A stretch of DNA of 64,000 nt from Phytopythium helicoides. Taxonomy: Eukaryota; Oomycota; Peronosporomycetes; Pythiales; Pythiaceae. Location: assembly GCA_024867545.1 (NCBI GenBank), contig JANFNE010000026.1, positions 434,001-498,000 of the forward strand, given 5' to 3'. This document shows positions 10,437 through 19,800 of this stretch, piece after piece (the stretch's first letter is position 1; every line of letters begins with the position of its first letter). The notes beneath the pieces are model-generated. The model saw nothing but the letters and a program-made list of their open reading frames with translations. It was not told the DNA's origin and did no database searches. A program made the position numbers and the translations under genes.

Positions 10437-10991
10437 ATGGCTCTTCGTGTTCGACTTTCAACTCTATTGGGAGAGCGAGCTAGCCCTCTGAAGACCGTAG
10501 GAGTCCGGTTTCTAAGCTCCCAGGAGACGCGACCACCGGTGCCGCCGTTCTCGCGAGAGTCGGCGATCGTCAAGGTGCGCGCGGCCGAGGACGCGTGGAA
10601 CTCGCGCGACCCGCAGAAGGTGGCGCTGGCGTACTCGGTGGACAGCCGGTGGCGCAACCGCAGCGAGTTTATCGAGGGCCGCGAGCAGATTGAGGCCTTC
10701 CTGTCGCGCAAGTGGGCGGGCGAGGGGGAGTACCGGCTCGTGAAGGAGCTGTTCGCATTCAACGACAACCACATCGCCGTGCGCTTCGCCTACGAGTGGC
10801 TGGACACCGAGCGCAACCAGTGGGTGCGCTCCTACGGCAACGAGAACTGGGTCTTCAACGCGCACGGACTCATGGCCCATCGCTACGCCTGCATCAACGA
10901 CGTGCTCATCGACGAGTCCGACCGCCTCTTTCACTGGCCGCTGGGTCGTCGCCCTGACGACCACCCGGGACTCAGCGACCTGGGACTATAG
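10437..10991 (+). CDS. NTF2-like DUF1348 protein, copy 4, with mitochondrial-type presequence
   Basis: Single exon, 184 residues. From SQETRPP onward it equals the other copies. The first 27 or so residues are replaced by an Arg-rich, acid-poor start ([14 protein letters not shown]...) ending VRFLSS. This has the composition of a mitochondrial matrix presequence with an Arg a few residues before a possible cleavage site. Compared with copy 5, about 69 bp of new coding sequence sit in frame between the ATG and the shared body, while the 5' UTR remains similar. It is therefore probably a mitochondrial isoform of an otherwise cytosolic protein. Localisation is inferred, not shown. Confidence 0.85.
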   Translation: MALRVRLSTLLGERASPLKTVGVRFLSSQETRPPVPPFSRESAIVKVRAAEDAWNSRDPQKVALAYSVDSRWRNRSEFIEGREQIEAFLSRKWAGEGEYRLVKELFAFNDNHIAVRFAYEWLDTERNQWVRSYGNENWVFNAHGLMAHRYACINDVLIDESDRLFHWPLGRRPDDHPGLSDLGL

Positions 10992-12076
10992 AGACGTGGA
11001 TGGACTCCAGAGCGACAACGCCACCACGACGCACTGACTTCCCCCATGATGGTCCTCATCACTTCGACACGCGATCGCTTCGTCTGCCTCAGTTGGATAG
11101 GATAGTTGGAGCGACGTTTGACAATCCTACATAGCTACATACATGCATGTGCAAACGAAACAGAAACAGAGAGACGACCTCCATTCCTTTGTGATCCAAC
11201 TAGTTCTTGCTCTTGCTCTGCTCTTACTCTGCTCCTATTCGTTAGTTTGGCACGATCTACAGCAATGAGACTACTGTACTTTCATGCGATAGAGACACTT
11301 CCCGTTTGGTGAGCTTGCCAAGGCAGAGTTCCAGCCGGAGATTCGTCGTCTCAGACCAACATAATAATCAGGCGGAGCCCAACACCACCTCCAACACGGC
11401 TTATCCGATGTACGGTCAAGTCAACTCTGTCAATGGAGATCCCTCCCTACCAGCCAGATACTGTAAGTGAGAGCAAGACGCACCACCCATCGGCGCACTT
11501 GAGACGAGCTCTCTCTCGTGGTCAACTACATTAAAGACATCCATCCGATGTCCAACCGTCTTCGCACACAATGTGCGGCAGCTTCCTACGAGGAAGGAAC
11601 AACCCGCAGACGTGGCGGTCAGCACTTGCACGCTACGAGTTGCAACCGCGATCGATATGAGTGATCGTACGAAGAGTTTCGCTGGTCGACAAGCTCCAAC
11701 AGGAAGACAGGAAGACAGGAAGACAGGAATACTGTTCCGCACCGATAGACATGTCGATTCGCACGCAGTCTTGGCGTCGCAATCCGACCTCAAGTCAGTC
11801 ACTTCCTCAACGACCTGCACTCATGCGCCACCAGGTGCCTCCCAGATTGCGCACCGGCACAGTACGTGGCGTTCGTCTGCATTCTGGTTGGAGAGTCGCC
11901 ATTGGCGACATCGTGTGCGCTGCTGTCGCTTTTTCGGATCGTCCGTTTCGATTGAGGAGCTCGTGGGTGGTTGGACTTCGTTGCTGCCGATCGTCGTCCC
12001 GCACTTCAAATCTTGCTCTCCAGCAGTCAAGCTCTCCTCTCAGTCCTTCACCTCTTCCTCCTCCCGACCAGCTCCA

Positions 12077-12562
12077 ATGGCTCAACAATCCCAGGAGACG
12101 CGACCACCGGTGCCGCCGTTCTCGCGAGAGTCGGCGATCGTCAAGGTGCGCGCGGCCGAGGACGCGTGGAACTCGCGCGACCCGCAGAAGGTGGCGCTGG
12201 CGTACTCGGTGGACAGCCGGTGGCGCAACCGCAGCGAGTTTATCGAGGGCCGCGAGCAGATTGAGGCCTTCCTGTCGCGCAAGTGGGCGGGCGAGGGGGA
12301 GTACCGGCTCGTGAAGGAGCTGTTCGCATTCAACGACAACCACATCGCCGTGCGCTTCGCCTACGAGTGGCTGGACACCGAGCGCAACCAGTGGGTGCGC
12401 TCCTACGGCAACGAGAACTGGGTCTTCAACGCGCACGGACTCATGGCCCATCGCTACGCCTGCATCAACGACGTGCTCATCGACGAGTCCGACCGCCTCT
12501 TTCACTGGCCGCTGGGTCGTCGCCCTGACGACCACCCGGGACTCAGCGACCTGGGACTATAG
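12077..12562 (+). CDS. NTF2-like DUF1348 protein, copy 5
   Basis: Same 161-residue product, start MAQQSQ, stop TAG after DLGL. Its promoter is of the copy 1 type, with the GTCGCCATTGGCGAC palindrome at 11895-11909. The open frame reaching back to 11573 crosses promoter sequence and is not the start. The tail block enters the IR2-specific region at about 13150. Confidence 0.88.
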   Translation: MAQQSQETRPPVPPFSRESAIVKVRAAEDAWNSRDPQKVALAYSVDSRWRNRSEFIEGREQIEAFLSRKWAGEGEYRLVKELFAFNDNHIAVRFAYEWLDTERNQWVRSYGNENWVFNAHGLMAHRYACINDVLIDESDRLFHWPLGRRPDDHPGLSDLGL

Positions 12563-14465
12563 AGACGTGGATGGACTCCAGAGCGACAACGCCACCACGA
12601 CGCACTGACTTCCCCCATGATGGTCCTCATCACTTCGACACGCGATCGCTTCGTCTGCCTCAGTTGGATAGGATAGTTGGAGCGACGTTTGACAATCCTA
12701 CATAGCTACATACATGCATGTGCAAACGAAACAGAAACAGAGAGACGACCTCCATTCCTTTGTGATCCAACTAGTTCTTGCTCTTGCTCTGCTCTTACTC
12801 TGCTCCTATTCGTTAGTTTGGCACGATCTACAGCAATGAGACTACTGTACTTTCATGCGATAGAGACACTTCCCGTTTGGTGAGCTTGCCAAGGCAGAGT
12901 TCCAGCCGGAGATTCGTCGTCTCAGACCAACATAATAATCAGGCGGAGCCCAACACCACCTCCAACACGGCTTATCCGATGTACGGTCAAGTCAACTCTG
13001 TCAATGGAGATCCCTCCCTACCAGCCAGATACTGTAAGTGAGAGCAAGACGCACCACCCATCGGCGCACTTGAGACGAGCTCTCTCTCGTGGTCAACTAC
13101 ATTAAAGACATCCATCCGATGTCCAACCGTCTTCGCACACAATGTGCGGCAACTTCCTATCGATAGCGGTTGCAACTTGGGGCGTGCCTGTGACGGCGCC
13201 ACGTCTGCGGGTTGTTCGTTCCTTATAGCGTCTTTTATGTTAGTTACCACCAGACTTCAAGGACACCGCGACCGACGTATTCATAGGGGAAGAGTCGGTA
13301 ATCGCGCGGACAACACCATTGCTGTCGGCGCTGGTGACTCTGCTACTCACTGTAATATACGCACTAGATGCTGTCGCAACGTTGATGCTGCGAACGTCGC
13401 CCCTCTGCATGGATACCGATCCATTCGCGCCAATTGTGCTGCATGCTGCCGTCGAGAACCATGCCAATAACAATCCACCGCTAGTCATTATTGTAACTTT
13501 ACTCACCACCGCCATACTTTCTCCCATCTTTAGTCTGAGACCGACAGTGACCTCGACGTTGCCGACCACAGTCTACGTTGATAATTCGTTCGCCATCCCG
13601 CTCCTCGGTCACGATGTCGCTGCTACGCGTCGGTACTTCATATTGCACTAGCTTCTACAACTACAACATCAGAGACAAATGCATTTCCACGTAGTGCGTA
13701 GTGATTCATTGATAGCTGTCTGCTAGGCTGCATGCATACTCTTTGGATGCGCCGGGCCGCAGGCAAAGGCGAACAGGTCAAGTCCTCCTCCACTTGACTG
13801 AAGCGCGATTGGAATGACATGTCATCCGAATGTCTACCGAAGGTCGCTCCCCCTGTGCATCACGTTTGACGTATTCATTGTGAAAGGCTACTTGACGCTA
13901 GGTCCAACGTGCATACAACCTTACTGATGGTCTGTCCATAAATGATATTGATTCTGATAGGTAATACAATCTAACCGCAAAAAGAGACTATTCGGTCTAC
14001 TCACTTCAGCGACGCGCTATGGTGAGTCAGGTGTGGTGACAGCATCAACGATGATGGTTATCATCAACGAGTTGGCCATTTGATCCACGCAATCCGTCAG
14101 CAAAAGCCACTCTGTACTTGGGGGTGACATGGTTGTCTTGCTACAATCGAAACCTTGGGACAGACTGGGAACGAAGTGCTCCATGCCAACAGCAGCCGCC
14201 GACATCATGGCGGTGGTCCGTGCACGATGATGCCCACGCGGCTGTTTGCGATGGAGGAGGCGCAGCGATTCACTCCGAGGTGACATGGTCGGAGATTCTC
14301 CGACGAAGAGGACGATGCAATCGAGAGCACAGCTATGAAATGACAGATGGGACTCCATTACGATTTGCGGAGCCAGCTAAACAACAGCTGCGCAATGAAC
14401 TATCGATCGGATCTGCAAAGTGGCTGCGGACCAACTCCACCGGATGCAGCAGCGACGGGAGCAGC
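12563..14465. other. Mirror of the IR2 inter-gene block, no recognised gene
   Basis: Tail block of NTF2-like copy 5 (to about 13150), then the IR2-specific 0.86-kb block, then GST downstream flank. It is the inverse of 7526-9428. Open frames at 13240-13569 (-) and 13319-13651 (+) are the mirror images of those described there. Confidence 0.5.
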
Positions 14466-15037
14466 CTACGGACTGGCCAGCACGTTGGTCGCGGCCATGA
14501 ACTCGCGCAGCGGCGCGTGCATCTCGTCGTGGTGCGGGATCTCCTGTTGGCGTCAAGCAGCAGCCACAGCAGTAGAGTTAGTATCCGCGATTGCATCTGC
14601 GCCATCGAGCGTCACGAATGCAACACACCTTCATGCGCGCGAGCCAAGCAGCCGTCTTCGGGTACTTCTTGGCGTCGATCAGACCCTGGTACTCCAGCTG
14701 CACGTACTCGCAGTACGCAAAGTAGTCGGCGATCGTCGGCGCATCCGTCTGCGCCACAAAGTCCTTCACCAGGAACGTCTCGAGCAGACCGACGATCTTG
14801 TCCACGATCTCGTCCGTCGTCTCAACGTACTTGGTGTCCTCGGGGGTGGCCGCACCGGCCTTGGCGTGGATGTGCGGCACGAGTACACGCGGCGTGGCCC
14901 AGCGCGCGTTCGTGTGGTGCCAGTGGAGGTACTCGTTGACCTTGGCGCGCGCCTTGGGCTCGGTCGGGAGCAGGTCCGTCCAGCCGTACGTCTCGCTCAG
15001 GTACGTCAGGATGGCGGCGCTGCATTGTTGCCAAAGT

Positions 15038-15068
<31 letters not shown>

Positions 15069-15326
15069 CGGTGAGCCATTATGCACAACACAACACAGCA
15101 TGAGGTGGCACAGCGCAGCCACGCACCCCTCGAAGAGCGTGAAGTCGCCGTCGGCGATGGCCGGAATGAGCTTGTTGGGGTTAATGGCGATGAAGGCCGG
15201 GTCCGAGAACACGGGACCACCAAAGTCTGCCTGCACGAGCTCATGGTCGACCTTCTTGACGCGCAGCGCCCACTCGACGGAGCGGCTGGGCTGGCTGATG
15301 AGGTTGGCGTAGAGCTTGAGCACCAT
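14466..15326 (-). CDS. Glutathione S-transferase, theta-like, subtype A copy 3
   Basis: Same three-exon structure as copies 1 and 2; 2 bp longer because the intron (CT)n tract has one more repeat. A handful of substitutions distinguish it: Ser for Ala before VEW, PAIADGD for PVVTDGD, and HAKAG for HTKAG. Several of these are shared with the distal copy 4. Its upstream flank departs from copies 1 and 2 at about 15366. It lacks the GTCGCC palindrome module, so it is probably regulated differently. Confidence 0.88.
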
Positions 15327-15366
15327 CTTGGGCGGGAGGGCGAGCGGCTTGCGAGGGAGGCGGCGA

Positions 15367-16861
15367 GATCGGAAGTGAGCGCGGGAGGGAGCGGCGCACG
15401 GGCGCAGGAGCCGCTGGATCCCTCCCGTTGGGGATGGGAGGACCAGAGAAGCGCCGGCGGCCCATACGACGTCGCCACGCACGCTCATGCCACGCACGCC
15501 GACCGCCCCATGCGTGCAGGTCCGTTGGAGCGTTGGACCTCGCACGCGAAGGTGCAGGTCGGTCTGTATAAAATCATGTACCTTTGACAATAGATTCTAC
15601 CGTTTGTTAAACAATGCATGTGGAGAGTGGGTTTAACAGTCTTTGAAAGGGATAAACTGTGGAATCGCATAGGATCGGAGAGAGGGTTTCCCCACGCGGC
15701 TGTCCACGTTGAAGCCCCCTCATGTGAGATGTCCTTTCCCGCCGGCGCTGGTCACCACGCCGATGACTTGGACGCCGCCAAGGGGCCGAACGCGACGAGA
15801 GCTGAAGCCAAAGGCGACGCTCGCCGTCCTGAACGCGTGAAGACGAGGGAGCGAGCGAATCTCAGGGCGTCGAGGCTGCGTCGAAGGCTGAAAGCGCTCG
15901 GTCTCCGTTGGACTCATGAGGGACGGGCGGCTGGTGAACGTGGGGGGAAGGATCGGAGGGACTGGGGATGGCGCACGGCAAGATGGCAACGGACTTCGCG
16001 GCGACGCTGACTTCTTTGGGTTGCTGCGTGGGATTCTGGAGCTTCCTGAACACGCGGGAGCTGGACCATATGGCGGTCTTCTTCAGGACAACGGCGGCGC
16101 GACATCTGATGAAGCAACTCCGCGTGGGGGAGGTCATGTTGTTGCTGGAGTTCATCGTTTGGCGTTCTCTCCCTCGCCACACTCATGCTGTGCTTGTGGA
16201 GGCGGGCGCAATTGGAGCTGGGGACCCGCAGGATGGATCGCATCTACAAGATCTAGACAATTCGCGCCAGACGCGTGGCAGGACGCTGCTGAGCAGGAGA
16301 CCAATGCGGATCCGAATCACCATGAGGTGCTCGTGGTTACGTATCGCGGAGACTATTGATCGGAATGACCAAGAAGCCTCGCGGCAAGACCTTCGTGACT
16401 TGCGCGAGGAACGATGCAGTCATCGCGATAGAAGATGCGGCGAAGTGTCTGCACCAACTTCCTCTTCCACGGCGGGTTGAGCCGACAAGTCGCACAACAC
16501 CTCCGAAAGTCCTCCGAATCCCAGAACCACGTCGCCTAAAGCCCGGAAGCAATGCGCATGTTATTTAGCTGTGGCAAGTATCGAGTGACGCGACCTCCAC
16601 TGTTTTCCTCGCTTCCAAAGTGGGCAAGTACGTGCGAGCATTAGCAAGCAGTTGCTGGGACTCAATGTGTTGGCACTCCCGCTCGAAAGACGTCAACGCG
16701 CTTGGGGACTCGATTTTGCCTTCACCAGCTCAACGCCAGCGTGGCCACGACATGTTCGCAGAGGAAGCAACACATTTACCCATCTGTGGCGGTTGCGACC
16801 GTCGGTTGTCGCCAACAGTTCACCAACGGTCGACGGATCAGTTGGTCGCCCTGGCTTGGCG
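15367..16861. other. Intergenic region without a supported gene
   Basis: Upstream of GST copy 3 and of the large gene at 16862. Several open frames of 90-170 codons overlap on both strands (for example 15968-16480 + and 15862-16182 -). None has a recognisable motif. The best isolated one is 16356-16568 (+), 70 residues with basic character. I treat this stretch as promoter and non-coding or decayed sequence. Confidence 0.4.
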
Positions 16862-19800
16862 ATGGACGAGGACGCATACGCGGCTGCGTACTGGCAGCTG
16901 GACGCCGAGGCCGCGCTCGTGTTCCAGCAACTAGCGCCGGAACTCAATGGCGCCGCCGTACCGCTCGGTGAGCTGCGCGAGCTCTGCGCGCGAATGCGGC
17001 GGCCGGTGCGCGACGACGGCGAGCACCAGCGGCTCATGGTGGCACTGGACGCGAGCAACCAGATGCAGATCCTGCGCCACGACTTCGTCGCCTGGCTGCT
17101 GGGCGACCTGCTGCGCGAGCGCGCGCTCATGGACGAGCGTCTGGGTGTGAAAACGCAGGAGAACTACGCGCGACCGCCGGCACAACCAGCGTGGGAGGAG
17201 ATCATCGAGTTGAGTCCATCGCCAGGCGTCGGCATGAAGCCCGTGGCGACCACTTACTTTTACAACACGCTGACGGGCGAGTCAAGCTGGGAGCTCCCGC
17301 GCCTCGTGCAGACGCTCAGGACCTACCTGGCTGCCCAGGCTACCAGGCGAGCGCTTAAGCTGGCACTACCGGAAGACGGCACGCCGGCATTCCTGCTGAA
17401 TGAAGAAGGAGACAAGCAGCAGAACCCCACAGACCTCTACGTGCTGCAGGAGCTGTTTGACAAGAGTGATGACGACTCGTCAGGTGTACTGGACCCGGCC
17501 GAGTTTCAAGACTTCTGCATGGCCATCGGGCAGCCAGTGAATGGTGTGGAGAGCGGCGTATTGGGGATAATGAGCGAGGTAGACCCCTCTGGTGGGCAGC
17601 AAGGAGTAACGTGGGAAGCACTTAATCGATACTGGACGACCAATTCTCCTTTTCAGAGGCGTTCGAGGCTCAAGCCGCCAGGAGAGATGCTGGAGGCCTG
17701 GGAGAAAGTAGAACCGATCCTCAAGTGCGACTTACCGTCGGTATTTCGGAACGTGGTCACGCTCCGAGAGCGATGGAATCACCCGGATATGGAGCAGCGA
17801 ATTGCCGACTTGCTCACAACTCTGTTTCCTAGCAGCAAGCTCGACTGGGACAAAAAGATTGAGCTGTATCTTGATGTGCAATGGCAGCAGCAGCAGCAGC
17901 AGCTGTGGCATGCAGGAGAAGAACAACCAAGCGAATCAAAAGCGGATTCAGAACGGAAGTGGAGCCTGAGAACTTGTTGGAGAGTGCTAATCCAGCTGCA
18001 GCACCCAATGACGCGGCGACGACACCTTGAAGCTGCAATTCAAAACATTCGTGACCATTTCTGCCTAGAGCAAGACGTTGACGAGCACCCAGTTCATTTA
18101 AGTGAGGATGTTGTACGGCGCTGGTTTCAATACAGTGTGCAGAAAGTAGACCAACGCGGATGGGAGCAGCTTGTTGACGAGACTTCAGGTCAAGTGTACT
18201 ATTACCACGAAATCAGTGGTGCGACTCAATGGGATCCACCAAACCTGGCAGCTCAAATGGCAGACATGCTTGGCCTGAACGCATCATCACCATATGAAGC
18301 CTCAGCAAGCCCAGGCAAGATATTAACCCCAAGTGAAAGAGTTGAGCGATTATTTCGACAATACGATACTGATGAAAGCGGGGCCATCACACTTGATGAA
18401 TTTCGACCGTTCTATCGTGCTCTCGTTGGTCGAGCAACCACCACTACTACTGGTGTTACGCGAGGTGATAAGGAGGACACGATAGGTGAGTCACAATTAC
18501 AGCACCTCTTCAGCATCTTGGACACGAGCGGGGATGGAGAAGTGACCCTCGAGGAGTTCCAACTTTGGTGGAGAACCAAACTGGAGCTCGAAGAGGATGA
18601 GACTGAAGCTACCAAACTAGAAAAGAAGCGTATTCACCAGCGTCAATTGTGCACTTCATACCTAGAGAATGCAGGCGCCGCTATCTTTGTAGAAGGAGTT
18701 TACGACGAAGCGAACACTGAGACGCTAAGTGAGCCTCAAATTGCATTTGAGTCCAACTTACTTCCTCGACTGGTTAGCTTGCTTGGACCGTTCCACCTCA
18801 AGGGACTTGCTTATCGGTCGGCGCTTTCTGAGCTCGTGGAAGGTATCACACAACAGGTTCAACTAGATAATTTCCTTCAGTGGTATGAGCGTTTTGAGGC
18901 AGCAGAGTTGGAGCGTCAGGCTATAGAGGAGGCAAAAGCGCGTGCGAAAGCTGAGCTTGTGGCACAGCAACAGCGCGAGCTGGTTGCTGCTAAAGAAAAG
19001 CGGCGGAAGATGAAACAACGACGAAAGCTTGCTGTCACCCCAGCAACTCTCGATGAAGCAAGCACAAGGGAACAGAGAATCACGGCTCTGTTCAAAGCGT
19101 TTGATTCAAACGGATCCGGTTTTTTGGATGAAAACGAGCTTCGGCAGCTCGCAACAGCACTTGGACACGATATGAGTGGCAAACAGCTGAAGGGAATGAT
19201 GCGCGCGATTGATGTCAGTGGTGATGGACAGGTGAGCCTCAGCGAGTTCATATCCTTTTGGAATGCCTTTCAGCCTATCCACGGTGTTGTCCAGGGCGTG
19301 ACAACCACAAACCAATCCATCAACGGCACGACAGCTGATGTTATGATTGAGCCGAAAAGCGCACAACAGCACCGCACATCGGCATCTTTTACAGAAATGA
19401 ATGCGTCACTCGAAGTCGCGCTAGAGTTGGCAAAAGATCGCGCGCTCAAAGTTTCACTAAACGACTTTGCCGATTACCTTGGTGATTGGAAAGCTGAGTT
19501 CATCGCGCGCGGAAAGAACCGACGAGATGCGATTGCGAGGCTTGAGCAAGAAAAAGAGGAAGAACGAAGGGTGGACACATTGCGACGCCAACGCTGGGCA
19601 TTCAAGCCTACTGGCCCTCGAAAGTACGGCGCATCTCGTCTAGATGTGTCGTCTATCGAGCCAGAAGTTGTCTCCTGCGTAAGTGACTTGATCCGCACTT
19701 TACGAGCTCACCTATTCTTCACACCTGATGCAGCACAAGCAATTCAAAAACTTGCACGGGGATTTGTGACCCGAATGCGGATGTTTGATATGGTAAAGCG

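Larger units (their letters stand above)
10090..13140. repeat. Direct repeat carrying NTF2-like copies 4 and 5
   Basis: Two same-orientation units, about 10090-11560 and 11728-13130, each run from promoter through NTF2-like gene to tail block. The offset is 1,638 bp in the promoter part and 1,571 bp from the shared CCCAGGAGACG codons onward. The difference reflects extra 5' coding sequence in copy 4. The units join through the GGAAGACAGGAAGACAGG repeats near 11700. Confidence 0.85.
6625..15366. repeat. Large inverted repeat IR2 (arms about 3.4 kb, centre near 10,995)
   Basis: Features mirror with a coordinate sum of 21,991: GST copy 2 (+) with GST copy 3 (-), the open frames of the 8.0-8.8 kb block with those at 13.2-14.0 kb, and NTF2-like copy 3 (-) with copy 5 (+). 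The arms run about 6625-9997 and 11994-15366. The central 2 kb holds NTF2-like copy 4. IR2 shares its left arm with the right arm of IR1, so the two palindromes are nested. Confidence 0.88.

Noticed and set aside
15968..16480. 170-codon plus frame upstream of the ankyrin protein
   Set aside because: Overlaps several other frames on both strands; no motif, and Arg-rich second half typical of chance GC-rich frames.
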